Origin: an uncultured Prevotellaceae bacterium
GTDB lineage: Bacteria > Bacteroidota > Bacteroidia > Bacteroidales > Bacteroidaceae
DNA: 64,000 nt
NCBI GenBank assembly: GCA_902792635.1
Contig: CADBAG010000014.1
Span: 32,888 to 96,887 of the forward strand
Direction of reading: 5' to 3'
Positions 53,248 to 63,021 of this stretch are shown here, in pieces. Numbering within the stretch: the first letter of the stretch is position 1; every line of letters begins with the position of its first letter. Under the pieces are notes generated by a model. It did not search any database. It was not told the origin of the DNA and saw only the letters and a list, made by a program, of their open reading frames with translations. Made by a program: the position numbers and the translations under genes.

Positions 53248-54900
53248 TTATTTCTTCTTTGCCTCGTTTTCGAGAGCAAGTGTACGTGTCTCGCGATCAC
53301 ATACCTCAGCCGGACCCCAGTACTGGATAGGACCAGGATATACGAAACAAGTTTTACGAGCCCACTCGTCACGCTTCTCGGCGAACTTCTTGAAGGGTGC
53401 GCCATCGAGCTCTACGAGAGCCTTGCGGATCACCGGCTTCATCTCACCGTTACGACGCTCCATGTTCATCATCATAGTGATTGGCACGCCACCAGCCTTC
53501 CACTCATCAGTAGAAGCAGAGAGGTTCTTCACGATAGCCATGTAACCGGTCTTGCCGTTAGCGATAAGGTGAGCAGCGCTCACACCAAGAGCATAGCAGT
53601 AGTCAGCATCGAAGTTAGAAGGAGCAGCGCAGCGGCCCTCATAACCGAAGAAGTGATGCTGAGCAGCGAACTTGCCGTTGTACTTGCCTTCCTTCTTCCA
53701 TTCAGCGAGCTTAGCACCTACCATGTCGGAGATCAGCTTCTCGGTCTCGATGAGAGATACCTGCACGTTTCCATGAGGATCACGGTCGAGAGAGAGCTGG
53801 CGAGCCACACCCTCTGGAAGAGTCTCGAAGGTCTCGGCATTCTCCTTGCTCAGATGAGCGAGGATATACTCGCGCTGTGCGTCCTTATCAAGATCCTTGT
53901 AGTCTGCGCCATGAGCAGCCAGCAGGTCATTAAGCTCCTGGATGAGGCGGCCAATAGCAGGGATGAACTCGATGAGGCCCTCAGGGATAAGCACCACACC
54001 GAAGTTGTTGCCATCCTCTGCACGCTTAGCCACAGCTGTAGCAATCTGCTCAACGATCTGGTTCAGCGTCATATCCTTCTTCTGGATCTCCTCAGAGACG
54101 AGGCAGATGTTAGGCTGTGTCTGGAGTGCGCACTCCAGAGCGATATGAGAAGCGGAACGACCCATGAGCTTGATGAAGTGCCAGTATTTACGGGCAGAGT
54201 TAGCATCACGCTCGATGTTACCGATAAGCTCAGAGTAAACCTTTGTAGCAGTATCGAAACCGAAGCTGGTCTCAATCTGGTCGTTCTTCAAGTCGCCGTC
54301 GATAGTCTTCGGGCAGCCGATGACCTGCACGCCATACTTCTTAGCTGCATAGTACTCAGCGAGCACGCAAGCGTTGGTGTTGGAGTCATCACCACCAATG
54401 ATGACGATAGCCTTGATGTTGAGCTGACGGATGATCTCCAGTCCTTTCTCGAACTGATCCACCTTCTCAAGCTTTGTACGGCCCGAGCCAATCATATCAA
54501 AGCCACCGGTGTTACGATACTCGTCGACAAAATCCTTTGTCAGTTCGATATAGTTGTGATCAACAAGACCACCAGGACCCATGAGGAAACCGTAGACCTT
54601 GTTGTTGGGGTTCATCTTCTTCACGGCATCGAAGATACCGCAAATGACGTTGTGACCACCAGGAGCCTGACCACCGGAAAGGATGACACCGACGTTCATC
54701 TCACCTGTTGCCTCTTTGTCACCGGGAACAAACTCGATGAGCGGCATTCCATAAGTGTTGGGGAAAAGCTTCTTGATTTCTTCCTGATCACCTACGCTCT
54801 GGGTAGGCTCTCCCTCCTTTACTTTTACGGCACCCTGCAGACCCTTGGGGAGCTTGGGCTGGTACTGTGCACGTGCTTTCTGCAAAAGACTTGTCTTCAT
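53248..54900 (-). CDS. pfp: PPi-dependent fructose-6-phosphate 1-phosphotransferase
   Basis: A 550-residue long-type phosphofructokinase. [15 protein letters not shown] holds the phosphate-binding loop; the PPi-specific signature GGDDSNTNA (Asp where ATP enzymes have Gly) and [12 protein letters not shown] with the catalytic Asp follow, as does [19 protein letters not shown]. It uses pyrophosphate for the reversible step of glycolysis, as in most Bacteroidota. A -7 box lies at 54938-54945. The length matches the plant-beta-like bacterial group. Confidence 0.95.
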   Translation of the reverse strand: MKTSLLQKARAQYQPKLPKGLQGAVKVKEGEPTQSVGDQEEIKKLFPNTYGMPLIEFVPGDKEATGEMNVGVILSGGQAPGGHNVICGIFDAVKKMNPNNKVYGFLMGPGGLVDHNYIELTKDFVDEYRNTGGFDMIGSGRTKLEKVDQFEKGLEIIRQLNIKAIVIIGGDDSNTNACVLAEYYAAKKYGVQVIGCPKTIDGDLKNDQIETSFGFDTATKVYSELIGNIERDANSARKYWHFIKLMGRSASHIALECALQTQPNICLVSEEIQKKDMTLNQIVEQIATAVAKRAEDGNNFGVVLIPEGLIEFIPAIGRLIQELNDLLAAHGADYKDLDKDAQREYILAHLSKENAETFETLPEGVARQLSLDRDPHGNVQVSLIETEKLISDMVGAKLAEWKKEGKYNGKFAAQHHFFGYEGRCAAPSNFDADYCYALGVSAAHLIANGKTGYMAIVKNLSASTDEWKAGGVPITMMMNMERRNGEMKPVIRKALVELDGAPFKKFAEKRDEWARKTCFVYPGPIQYWGPAEVCDRETRTLALENEAKKK

Positions 54901-54937
54901 TGATGTGAAATTGAATAGAATTAATGAATTTCACATG

Positions 54938-54945
54938 CAAAAGTA
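54938..54945 (-). promoter_or_regulatory. Promoter -7 box for pfp
   Basis: TACTTTTG followed by CATG on the minus strand, 38 bases before the start. Confidence 0.6.
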
Positions 54946-55040
54946 GCGTTTTTCAGTGAGATAAGGAAAGAAAAACGCTACAAAAGATATTTTTATAACT
55001 TTTTTAGAGCCTATTGCATGGGCGTTACGCTTTTTTTCTT

Positions 55041-55048
55041 TATCTTTG
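55041..55048 (+). promoter_or_regulatory. Promoter -7 box for the 55102-58583 operon
   Basis: TATCTTTG followed by GGC; it places the transcript start after the earlier in-frame GTG/ATG codons and supports the ATG at 55102. Confidence 0.65.
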
Positions 55049-55101
55049 GGCTTGAAATACACATACATAATAAATACACATTAAAAAACCACCTTATTAT
55101 T

Positions 55102-55374
55102 ATGGCAAACAAAAGAGACTTGAAGCGCACTATCAACTATATCACAAGTGAGCTTTTCGCAGAAACAATGGCTGCTATCATCTATAGTGAAAAGGTAGAC
55201 AAAGAAGCCGGAGACAATCTGTTAGCTTCAATCATCATCACACGCGACGACTTCATCAAACGTGTCTCTCATCCCGAGCCGGGTATGAAAGCCCGCAAGT
55301 ATTTCAAGACACTTGCTGCCGATTTCAACAACAGCATGTCTGAAATCATTGACCGTATCAGTAATCTGGGATAA
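55102..55374 (+). CDS. Small helical protein, unknown function
   Basis: A 90-residue cytoplasmic protein starting MANKRDLKRTINYITSELF. It is predicted wholly helical (ETMAAIIYSEKVDKEAGDNLLASIIITRDDFIKRV) with a basic middle (EPGMKARKYFKTL). No motif is recognised, although similar short proteins are widespread in Bacteroidales. It is first in an operon: the acyltransferase gene starts 12 bases after it. Confidence 0.75.
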   Translation: MANKRDLKRTINYITSELFAETMAAIIYSEKVDKEAGDNLLASIIITRDDFIKRVSHPEPGMKARKYFKTLAADFNNSMSEIIDRISNLG

Positions 55375-55386
55375 ACCAACAGACAG

Positions 55387-55941
55387 ATGATTAGACAATT
55401 TTGCAGTTGGCTCCTCTTCAAATGCATGGGATGGAAGCTGAATGTGACGGTTGACTTCCCCGAGAAATATATCATTGCCTTAGCACCACATACCAGCAAC
55501 TGGGATTTTGTGATTGGGCAATTATATATGCGCTCACAGGGACTGAAGATCAACTTCCTCATGAAGAAAGAATGGTTCAAAGGACCTTTGAAACCTTTCT
55601 TCCTCCATATTGGGGGCATCCCTGTCTACCGGTCCAAGCACACGAGCATGACCGACCATCTGGCACAGGAAGCCACGCAAAGAAAAGAGTTCCGGCTATG
55701 CATCACACCGGAAGGTACGCGGTCGCTCAACCCTGACTGGAAACACGGATTCTATTATATCGCCCTAAAGGCAAAAATCCCTGTGCTTCTTTTCGGTGTT
55801 GACTTCGAGCGAAAGCTCATCCAATGCACAAAGAGTTTTGTACCGACTGGTGATGTAGATAAGGAAATGAAAGAAGTAAAACTCTATTTCAAGGATTTCA
55901 AGGGTAAGCATCCCGAGAATTTCACGATTGGAGAAGTATAA
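55387..55941 (+). CDS. 1-acylglycerol-3-phosphate acyltransferase-like protein (PlsC family)
   Basis: A 184-residue membrane-associated acyltransferase. The HX4D motif is HTSNWD (near residue 37), with KEWFKGPLKPFF and GGIPVYRSK as block II, and TPEGTRS as block III for phosphate binding. It is shorter than typical PlsC (about 240), lacking the N-terminal membrane hairpin, and belongs to the small group with HTSNWDF seen in Bacteroidota. It may acylate lysophosphatidate or another glycerolipid. It is second in the operon, 5 bases before the amidase-like gene. Confidence 0.82.
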   Translation: MIRQFCSWLLFKCMGWKLNVTVDFPEKYIIALAPHTSNWDFVIGQLYMRSQGLKINFLMKKEWFKGPLKPFFLHIGGIPVYRSKHTSMTDHLAQEATQRKEFRLCITPEGTRSLNPDWKHGFYYIALKAKIPVLLFGVDFERKLIQCTKSFVPTGDVDKEMKEVKLYFKDFKGKHPENFTIGEV

Positions 55942-55946
55942 CTCTC

Positions 55947-58583
55947 ATGACGCATTATATAATAACACTCTGCACCAGCGCTCTCCTCACATTTGGCACG
56001 ATTCCTGTCAACGCATCGTCCTCTGATAACGACCATGCGTTGTGGGGAAATATTGACTATGACGGAGCACCCTGGGTAGAGAATATTTCAAGTCAAGCTA
56101 ACATTACCAAGGGCTTACAAGGTCGACACATCGCCTTGTGGGCCTCGCATGGAAGATACTATGACAATAAACGGGGACGCTGGACATGGCAGCGCCCCAA
56201 TCTCTTCTGCACGACGGAAGATCTCTTCACCCCTTCCATCGTCGTCCCATTCCTTATTCCTATGCTCCAGAATGCCGGGGCTATTGTCTTTACTCCCCGT
56301 GAGCGTGACTATCAGACATTAGAATATGTGGTAGATCCCGACGGGGGGCTGAATACGACACCTTCATGCTATAAGGAATTCAATGACAAAGAGCAATGGG
56401 AGACGACTCCTACTCCAGGTTTCGCTGCCCACTTTGGCACTTATGAAGACAATGAAAACCCTTTCGAGGCAGGCAAGGCACGACAAATTAAAGCGACGAA
56501 GAAAGCATGGAAATCCTTTGTCAAGTGGCAGCCTTCCTTTAGTAAGACTGGCGAATATGCTGTTTATGTGAGCTATCAGACGGTTGACAAGAGCGTTGAC
56601 GATGCCCATTACACCGTTTTTCATCAAGGTATAGCGACAGAGTTTAAAGTCAACCAACGCATGGGCTCTGGCACATGGGTCTATCTTGGCACGTTCACTT
56701 TTGGCAAGGGATACAGTGTGGACAACTGTGTCATGCTCTCAAACCAAAGCCGCAATCGGAAAGGTATCATCACCGCGGATGCCGTGCGCTTCGGTGGGGG
56801 TATGGGCAATATTGAACGAGGCGGATCAGTGAGCGCACTGCCGCGCGCCCTTGAGGGAGCCAGATATGCTGCTCAATGGGCCGGAGCACCTTATAATATA
56901 TATGGCGGGAAGAAAGGCAATGACGACTATGGCGACGACATCAACGTACGCTCTCTGATGTCCAACTGGCTGTCAGGAGGCTCTGTCTACAATCCTGTTC
57001 AAGATGGCAAACACGTACCTATCGAACTGTCACTCGCTGTGCACAGTGATGCAGGCTATGCTCGCGATGGCAAGTCACCTTGGGGAAGTCTGGCGATCTG
57101 TACTACCGATTTCAATGATGGACAATTAGCTTCAGGCATAACCCGCCAAGCATCCAAACTGTTTGCCAGCGACCTGCTCAACAATGCCGTCAAAGACCTG
57201 AGTGCTAAGTATGGCTCATGGCCGAAGCGATATCTCTGGGACCGTAACTATTCAGAAACGCGTCTGCCGGCTGTGCCTTCTGCCATCATAGAGACAATGT
57301 CGCACCAGAACTTCCCCGACATGATGCTTGGTCAGGATCCTAACTTCAAGTTTGACCTCGCACGGTCTCTTTATAAGACCATCGTCCGCTTTGTTAACGG
57401 CATGCATGGAGAAGCAACAGTTATCGAGCCTTTGCAGCCTCTGAACATTGCCGTGACCCAGAAGAAAGGTCATGCTACCGTAAGCTGGACGCCGCAGAGC
57501 GACCCTCAGGAGCCTACGGCAGATCCTTCCTACTATATTGTCTATACGGCTATCGGAAAAGGAGGATTCGATAATGGCGTGAAGACCACTCGTCTCTCCT
57601 ACTCCATCAATCTACAACCAGGCGTGCCCTATCATTTCAAGGTCACGGCTGTCAATCGTGGTGGTGAGAGTTTCCCGTCAGAGGTCGTTTCTGCACTATA
57701 TGAACCCAAGGCAATGAAGACTGTCCTTGTCGTCAATGGATTCCATCGCCTTTCATCTCCCGCTGTCATCAATGACGGACAACGGCAAGGATTCGACTTG
57801 GACGAAGACGCCGGCGTGTCTTACGGACTGACCGGCGGATGGAGCGGAAGACAGACTTCCTTCGACATGAGTCGGATGGGATCGGAGACAAGCAGCGGAT
57901 TAGGCTATAGCGGGAACGAACTTGTCGGGAAATTCATCGCAGGAAATACATTCAACTATATCTCAGAGCACACTAACGCCATCGCTACTGCACATATATA
58001 TAATGTGGTAAGCTGCTCTTCAAAAGCCATTGAAACAGGTATCATCAACATGAACAATTATGATGCCGTGGACCTTATCTTAGGCTTGGAGAAATATGCA
58101 ACGACACAGACGAAATATTACCGAACTTTCTCCCCAGCCATGCGACAGAAGATCAGCAATTATCTCGCTCGCGGAGGCAAGTTGCTTGCAAGCGGTGCGT
58201 ATATCGGTGCAGACAATGACAGTCAGGAAGACAGTCTCTGGCTCGATCAGACCTTACATGCTGATTATAGCGGGACTCTCAAGACGGACACCATCAACGG
58301 CATCAGTGGACTGGGCATCAATGGTATCGATATCTACCGCACGTTGAATCCGGACCATTACTGTGTGCAGCATGCTGATAAGCTTGCACCTTCTACCAAT
58401 GCTTTCTGTGCCATGACTTACAATGACGGAAGTCCAGCAGCTGTAGGCTTTCAGGGCGGCAAAGACAAGTCGCATCAAACTCACCGGACGTTTATCATGG
58501 GATTTCCCCTTGAGAGCATCACAGACATTGCTACACGCGATAACATCATGAGAGGCATCCTCAGTTTCTTATTGAAAAATTGA
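55947..58583 (+). CDS. Exported amidase_3-like protein with inserted golvesin/xanthan-lyase-type module and fibronectin III domain
   Basis: An 878-residue exported protein (signal peptide 1-23). The first 485 residues look like an N-acetylmuramoyl-L-alanine amidase fold interrupted by an insert: ALWASHGRYY (His68), then after the insert LSLAVHSDAGYA (His366), and PAVPSAIIETMSHQN (Glu449) followed by DPNFKFDLARSLYKTIVRF, as at the end of Amidase_3. The insert, about residues 145-285, has GEYAVYVSYQTVD ... ITADAVRFGGG, the carbohydrate-binding module seen in golvesin and in proteins named xanthan lyase. Residues about 495-595 are a fibronectin type III domain; the last 280 form an unknown alpha/beta domain. 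Bacteroides relatives are often named xanthan lyase, which the zinc-site pattern does not support. Confidence 0.7.
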   Translation: MTHYIITLCTSALLTFGTIPVNASSSDNDHALWGNIDYDGAPWVENISSQANITKGLQGRHIALWASHGRYYDNKRGRWTWQRPNLFCTTEDLFTPSIVVPFLIPMLQNAGAIVFTPRERDYQTLEYVVDPDGGLNTTPSCYKEFNDKEQWETTPTPGFAAHFGTYEDNENPFEAGKARQIKATKKAWKSFVKWQPSFSKTGEYAVYVSYQTVDKSVDDAHYTVFHQGIATEFKVNQRMGSGTWVYLGTFTFGKGYSVDNCVMLSNQSRNRKGIITADAVRFGGGMGNIERGGSVSALPRALEGARYAAQWAGAPYNIYGGKKGNDDYGDDINVRSLMSNWLSGGSVYNPVQDGKHVPIELSLAVHSDAGYARDGKSPWGSLAICTTDFNDGQLASGITRQASKLFASDLLNNAVKDLSAKYGSWPKRYLWDRNYSETRLPAVPSAIIETMSHQNFPDMMLGQDPNFKFDLARSLYKTIVRFVNGMHGEATVIEPLQPLNIAVTQKKGHATVSWTPQSDPQEPTADPSYYIVYTAIGKGGFDNGVKTTRLSYSINLQPGVPYHFKVTAVNRGGESFPSEVVSALYEPKAMKTVLVVNGFHRLSSPAVINDGQRQGFDLDEDAGVSYGLTGGWSGRQTSFDMSRMGSETSSGLGYSGNELVGKFIAGNTFNYISEHTNAIATAHIYNVVSCSSKAIETGIINMNNYDAVDLILGLEKYATTQTKYYRTFSPAMRQKISNYLARGGKLLASGAYIGADNDSQEDSLWLDQTLHADYSGTLKTDTINGISGLGINGIDIYRTLNPDHYCVQHADKLAPSTNAFCAMTYNDGSPAAVGFQGGKDKSHQTHRTFIMGFPLESITDIATRDNIMRGILSFLLKN

Positions 58584-58666
58584 AATAATGAAAAATTGAA
58601 ATAATGAAAAATTGAAATAATGAAAAATTGAAATAATGAAAAATTGAAATAATGATAAATTGAAAG
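58574..58666. repeat. 16-bp tandem repeat across a stop codon
   Basis: Five perfect 16-bp units (GAAAAATTGAAATAAT) run from 58574 to 58653, with a degenerate sixth. The first unit contains the last codons and the TGA stop of the amidase-like gene. Copy number is likely to vary between strains. Confidence 0.95.
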
Positions 58667-58711
58667 ATATTTGATTAAGATAACCCTTATATACCATTAA
58701 ATATTAATACT

Positions 58712-59044
58712 ATGAAGATTCAAGCCAACCCATCGGGAACAAGAAGCATTGAGGTGACAGAGAAGCACCTTGAGACCATCGATAAATATTCTCTTCTCCG
58801 TAACCTTATCGACAGCAACGGCATTATCGACGAGGCTGTGCTCGACAAGCTCCGGTTCAATGTGCGCGGACTGCTCGAGGGCGAAGGAGGCACAGACCGC
58901 GACCTCCTCGACCTCTGCCTTGACGTGCTGTACAACAATAACATGAAAGCTTTCGGTCTGCACGAGCTTGTCTTGCTCTACATCAAATGGAAGAATGAGA
59001 ACCAGAGCAAGACAAACGACGACCCGGGCGAAGTGACTGACTAA
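58712..59044 (+). CDS. Small hypothetical protein upstream of ygiQ
   Basis: A 110-residue acidic cytoplasmic protein (MKIQANPSGTRSIEVTEKHL at the start), mostly helical in its C-terminal two thirds (NVRGLLEGEGGTDRDLLDLCLDVLYNNNMKAFGLHELVLLYIKWK), with a polar tail. No motif is recognised. Its stop lies 2 bases before the ygiQ start, so the two are almost certainly cotranscribed. No TAnnTTTG box was found between the 16-bp array and its start. Confidence 0.7.
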   Translation: MKIQANPSGTRSIEVTEKHLETIDKYSLLRNLIDSNGIIDEAVLDKLRFNVRGLLEGEGGTDRDLLDLCLDVLYNNNMKAFGLHELVLLYIKWKNENQSKTNDDPGEVTD

Positions 59045-59046
59045 GC

Positions 59047-61080
59047 ATGCCCATGAATCATAACAACGGCCCCATGCTCACTGACTTTCTTCCTACGACG
59101 AAGAAGGAGTGTGAGTTACGGGGATGGACCCAGCTCGACGTCATCCTTTTCTCCGGCGATGCCTATGTCGACCACCCGGCATTCGGCGCCGCAGTCATCG
59201 GTCGTATCATCGAAGCAGCAGGCTACAAAGTAGCTATCGTGCCACAACCCGATTGGCACGGCGACTACCGTGACTTCAAGAAGTTAGGACGTCCCCGTCT
59301 TTTCTTCGCCGTGTCGCCGGGTAACATGGACAGTATGGTCAATCGCTATACTGCCAACCGTCGTATGCGCCACGATGACGCATACAGTCCTGACTCGCGC
59401 CATGACATGCGGCCCGACTACCCCAGTATCGTCTATACGAAGATCCTCAAACAACTCTTCCCTGACGTACCCGTAGTGCTCGGTGGTATCGAGGCTTCTC
59501 TACGCCGTTTCACGCATTACGACTACTGGCAGGACAAGCTTCTCAAGCCTATCCTCTGCCTCAGTGGCGCTGACTTCCTGCTCTATGGCATGGGAGAGAA
59601 AAACACGGTAGCGCTCTGCAACGAACTTGCTGCAGGCAAGCCCATCAATGAGATTGGTGATATACCGCAGACATCGTTCATCCGCCGTGAAGAGGATATC
59701 CCGGGTGGTATCAAAGACGACGACATCGTGCTCCATTCTTATGAAGAATGTCTGCGAAACAAGAAGGCACATGCTGAGAACTTCCGTCATATAGAGGAAG
59801 AATGTAATCGCATGCACGGCCAGCGTATGATGCAGAAAGTAGGCAACGTCTATGTCGTACAGAACCCAATGTACCCACCATTGACAAGCGAGGAGTTGGA
59901 TGCATCCTTCGACCTTCCTTACACGCGCTTGCCTCATCCCAAATACAAAGGCAAAACCATCCCGGCATACGAGATGATCAAGTTCTCCATCAACATGCAC
60001 CGTGGTTGTTTCGGTGGGTGCGCTTTCTGCACCATCTCCGCCCATCAGGGAAAGTTTGTAGTATGTCGTTCGAAGGAGAGTATCCTCAAGGAAGCAAAGA
60101 AAATCATCTCCATGCCCGACTTCAAGGGTTACATTTCCGACCTCGGTGGACCTTCAGCTAACATGTACGGCATGCACGGCCGCAACCTCAAGGCTTGCGA
60201 GCACTGCAAACGACCGTCGTGCATCAATCCGGAGGTCTGCCCGAACCTCATGACAGACCACTCGAAACTGCTTGATATCTATCATGCCGTGGATGCACTG
60301 CCAGGCGTGAAGAAGAGTTTCATAGGCAGTGGTGTGCGCTATGACCTTATCCTTCACAAGTCGAAGGATGAGAAGTCGAATGAGGCTGCCATGCAGTATG
60401 CCCGCGAACTCATCACCAAGCATGTAAGTGGCCGACTGAAGGTCGCTCCGGAGAACACTTCCGACCGTGTGTTGAAGTTCATGCGGAAGCCTTCATTCAA
60501 ACTCTTCTATGAGTTTAAGCGGCTCTTCGACAAGATCAACAAGGAAGCAGGGCTGCATCAGCAGATCATCCCCTACTTCATCAGTTCTCACCCTGCCTGT
60601 CATGAAGAAGACATGGCGGAGCTTGCTGTCATCACCAAGGGTCTCGACTTCCATCTTGAGCAGGTTCAAGACTTCACACCCACGCCGATGACCGTTTCTA
60701 CGACTGCCTTCTATACAGGCTATGATCCGTACACGCTTGAGCCTGTCTATTGTGCAAAGACACCACGTGAGAAACTGGCACAACGTATGTTCTTCTTCTG
60801 GTATAAGCCGGAGGAACGGCAAGCCATCGAGCATGAACTGCGGAAGATAGGCCGCCCGGACCTCATCAAGAAGCTCTATGACGGACAGCCGCACCACGGT
60901 CGTGCCCGTTATGACAGCAAGGCGGTAGGAAGCTCGCCCGAGCAGCCAAAGACAGCCAAGTCGGCAAGGTCGCCCAGACCATCGAGACCGGCAAGGCCTG
61001 ACAGGTCAGAGCAGCCACCCAAGAGTCAGAAACACAAGTCGTTCAACCCCAATTTCTATCCGAAACGCGGTAGAAGATAG
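59047..61080 (+). CDS. ygiQ: YgiQ-family radical SAM protein
   Basis: A 677-residue enzyme with the YgiQ N-terminal domain (WTQLDVILFSGDAYVDHPAFG), the cluster motif C321-x3-C325-x2-C328 in NMHRGCFGGCAFCTIS, and the DUF3362 region (VAPENTSDRVLKFMRKP; ETCPVLVC-type C-terminus here replaced by HHGRARYDSKAV). The final 50 residues are a Pro/Arg/Ser-rich basic tail ending KRGRR. The family is widespread and its reaction unresolved. It follows the 58712 gene closely and is followed by palindromic element E. Confidence 0.9.
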   Translation: MPMNHNNGPMLTDFLPTTKKECELRGWTQLDVILFSGDAYVDHPAFGAAVIGRIIEAAGYKVAIVPQPDWHGDYRDFKKLGRPRLFFAVSPGNMDSMVNRYTANRRMRHDDAYSPDSRHDMRPDYPSIVYTKILKQLFPDVPVVLGGIEASLRRFTHYDYWQDKLLKPILCLSGADFLLYGMGEKNTVALCNELAAGKPINEIGDIPQTSFIRREEDIPGGIKDDDIVLHSYEECLRNKKAHAENFRHIEEECNRMHGQRMMQKVGNVYVVQNPMYPPLTSEELDASFDLPYTRLPHPKYKGKTIPAYEMIKFSINMHRGCFGGCAFCTISAHQGKFVVCRSKESILKEAKKIISMPDFKGYISDLGGPSANMYGMHGRNLKACEHCKRPSCINPEVCPNLMTDHSKLLDIYHAVDALPGVKKSFIGSGVRYDLILHKSKDEKSNEAAMQYARELITKHVSGRLKVAPENTSDRVLKFMRKPSFKLFYEFKRLFDKINKEAGLHQQIIPYFISSHPACHEEDMAELAVITKGLDFHLEQVQDFTPTPMTVSTTAFYTGYDPYTLEPVYCAKTPREKLAQRMFFFWYKPEERQAIEHELRKIGRPDLIKKLYDGQPHHGRARYDSKAVGSSPEQPKTAKSARSPRPSRPARPDRSEQPPKSQKHKSFNPNFYPKRGRR

Positions 61081-61103
61081 TATTTCAGATTTGGGCTGCT
61101 AGG

Positions 61104-61396
61104 TACGAGACAGCCTCGGAGAGGCTGACTTTTCAATAACCCCAGACTAAAGGAGCGATAGCGACTGCAGTCTGGGGTGTGTAGTGAGTGCATGCTTGAC
61201 TAGCCTCCTGCCTCGGAGAGGCAGAATGCACGATAGTGCGCTATGTTTAGTTGATTATACATTGCGCGCCAAAGCGCAGTCAGCCTCTCCGAGGCTGGAA
61301 TTCAGATAGTCCGTTCACAGCCTAAACCCCAGACTGCGGTCGCTATCGCTTCCTTAGTCTGGGGTTATGCAGAGTGTGCCTCTCCGAGGCACTTAC
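61104..61396. repeat. Palindromic element, copy E
   Basis: Stems CCCCAGACT (61140-61148) / AGTCTGGGG (61169-61177) in the left arm and 61327-61335 / 61356-61364 in the right. Small hairpins CCTCGGAGAGG occur on the left side and CCTCTCCGAGG on the right. The core here is CAGCCTCTCCGAGGCTG rather than the GGCCTCGAAGAGG version. It fills the gap between ygiQ and the fusion gene; no gene is encoded. Confidence 0.95.
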
Positions 61397-61447
61397 CCAT
61401 AAGTAATAATCTCAGTTCAACCTTATTTCGAGAAAGAACAGATAGCC

Positions 61448-63007
61448 ATGATCAAAATATACGAACAATTCATCCGAGGCAAACACGATGCTGCAAGTTG
61501 TGAAGACGGCATTGTCGTCACCGACAACTTTGTCGCTGTCATCGATGGAAGTACAAGCAAAGGCAAGAAGCGCGTCAACCCATTGATGCGCAACGGCAGA
61601 TATTGCATGGAACTCATTACCGCTTTTATCCGCAAGATGCCTGCATACATCACTCTTGATGCTTTCTGCGAGAAAGTCACGGACCGAGTACATCAGGCAT
61701 ACATCGAGGCAGGCATTATCGATAAAACTGATGCCCATAGCCTCATTCCGCCCTGCGACCGTCTGTGCGCATCAGCTATCGTATACAGCAATCAGCGGAA
61801 AGAGATCTGGATGATTGGTGACTGTCAGTGTATCGCCGGTGGAAAACTCTTCACCAATGGGAAGCCCTCCGAGGATGCCATATCGGAGAAACGTGCACAA
61901 TGCTTTGCTGATGAGGCTGCCAAGCATGACGATATGATTATCAATGGAAGCATTGCCCACGACTATTCACGTGATGCCATCCTACCCGAACTTGTGGCTT
62001 CCATGGATGGAGAGAACAAAACTTATGCTGTCATTGACGGATACCCTATCTATAAAGATGGTATAAAAGTCATCAATCTAAAGACAGATGGCGATGTAGT
62101 ATTGGCTTCCGACGGCTATCCTTATCTCTGCGCAACCTTGGAAAAGAGTGAACGAAAGCTGCAGAAGCAGTTGGCTACTGACCCGTTCAATATCCATACC
62201 TTCAAGGCAACAAAAGGTTTGATGAAAGGCAATGTCTCGTTCGACGACCGCGCATATATCCGTTTCTCTACCGCTCCCACGCAGCGATATTTTCTTACAT
62301 TGAGTTTCGACGGCACGGCTTATCACGGCTGGCAGATTCAGCCCAACGGCATGACCGTGCAAGAACGTCTGCAAGAGGCGCTCACAACAATACTAAGACA
62401 CAAGACGGAGGTCACAGGAGCCGGGCGCACCGATGCGGGCGTGCATGCCCGCACGATGGTCTGCCATTTTGATGATGTCGCCGGACTTGACGTTCAGCAG
62501 TTGCTCTATCGCCTCAACCAGATGCTCCCTCAGGACATCGCTTGTCGGAAGGTGGAGCCCGTGCCGGCAGACCTCCATGCCCGCTTCTCTGCTACACGGC
62601 GCACCTATCGCTATTTCATCCACACCAGTAAAGACCCGTTCCTGCGTCCTTTCTCTGTGGAGACCCATTACCCCCTCGACTTCCCGCTGATGAATGAGGC
62701 GGCAGCCTCGTTGCTCCAGGTGACCGATTTCAAAGCGTTCTGTAAAGACAATGACAGCAAGACAACGCTCTGTCATCTCACGAAGGCGCAATGGATACAG
62801 ACCGCGCCCAACGAATGGTATTTCGAGATCGCTGCCGACCGGTTCCTCCGCAACATGGTCCGTGCGGTAGTCGGCACCCTGTTCGATGTCGGACGTCACC
62901 GCCTCACCCTTGAGGAGTTCAAAAAGATAGCAGCTCACGGCAACCGCTCCGACTCGGGCGAGTCGATGCCTGCCAAAGGATTGTTCTTGTGGGAGATAGA
63001 ATATTAG
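61448..63007 (+). CDS. truA: Fusion of a PP2C-like phosphatase domain and tRNA pseudouridine synthase A
   Basis: A continuous 519-codon frame. Residues 1-273 read as a PP2C-type serine/threonine phosphatase-like domain: FVAVIDGSTSKG (Asp33), IWMIGDCQC (Asp125), VVLASDGYPYL (Asp222) and SFDDRAYIRF (Asp266/267) take the places of the metal-binding acidic residues. Residues 279-519 are a full TruA: YFLTLSFDGTAYHGWQIQPN, GAGRTDAGVHAR with catalytic Asp329, and the C-terminal DRFLRNMVRAVVGTLFDVG. TruA makes pseudouridine at tRNA positions 38-40. Only six residues (STAPTQ) separate the domains and no Met lies at the expected TruA start, so TruA is presumably made as a fusion. TruA is normally a separate protein of about 250 residues. 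Confidence 0.85.
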   Translation: MIKIYEQFIRGKHDAASCEDGIVVTDNFVAVIDGSTSKGKKRVNPLMRNGRYCMELITAFIRKMPAYITLDAFCEKVTDRVHQAYIEAGIIDKTDAHSLIPPCDRLCASAIVYSNQRKEIWMIGDCQCIAGGKLFTNGKPSEDAISEKRAQCFADEAAKHDDMIINGSIAHDYSRDAILPELVASMDGENKTYAVIDGYPIYKDGIKVINLKTDGDVVLASDGYPYLCATLEKSERKLQKQLATDPFNIHTFKATKGLMKGNVSFDDRAYIRFSTAPTQRYFLTLSFDGTAYHGWQIQPNGMTVQERLQEALTTILRHKTEVTGAGRTDAGVHARTMVCHFDDVAGLDVQQLLYRLNQMLPQDIACRKVEPVPADLHARFSATRRTYRYFIHTSKDPFLRPFSVETHYPLDFPLMNEAAASLLQVTDFKAFCKDNDSKTTLCHLTKAQWIQTAPNEWYFEIAADRFLRNMVRAVVGTLFDVGRHRLTLEEFKKIAAHGNRSDSGESMPAKGLFLWEIEY

Positions 63008-63021
63008 ACCTATACCACGTG

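Noticed and set aside
53569-54903. 444-codon open frame antisense to pfp
   Set aside because: Antisense shadow of pfp; Leu/His/Asp-rich composition and no recognisable domain.
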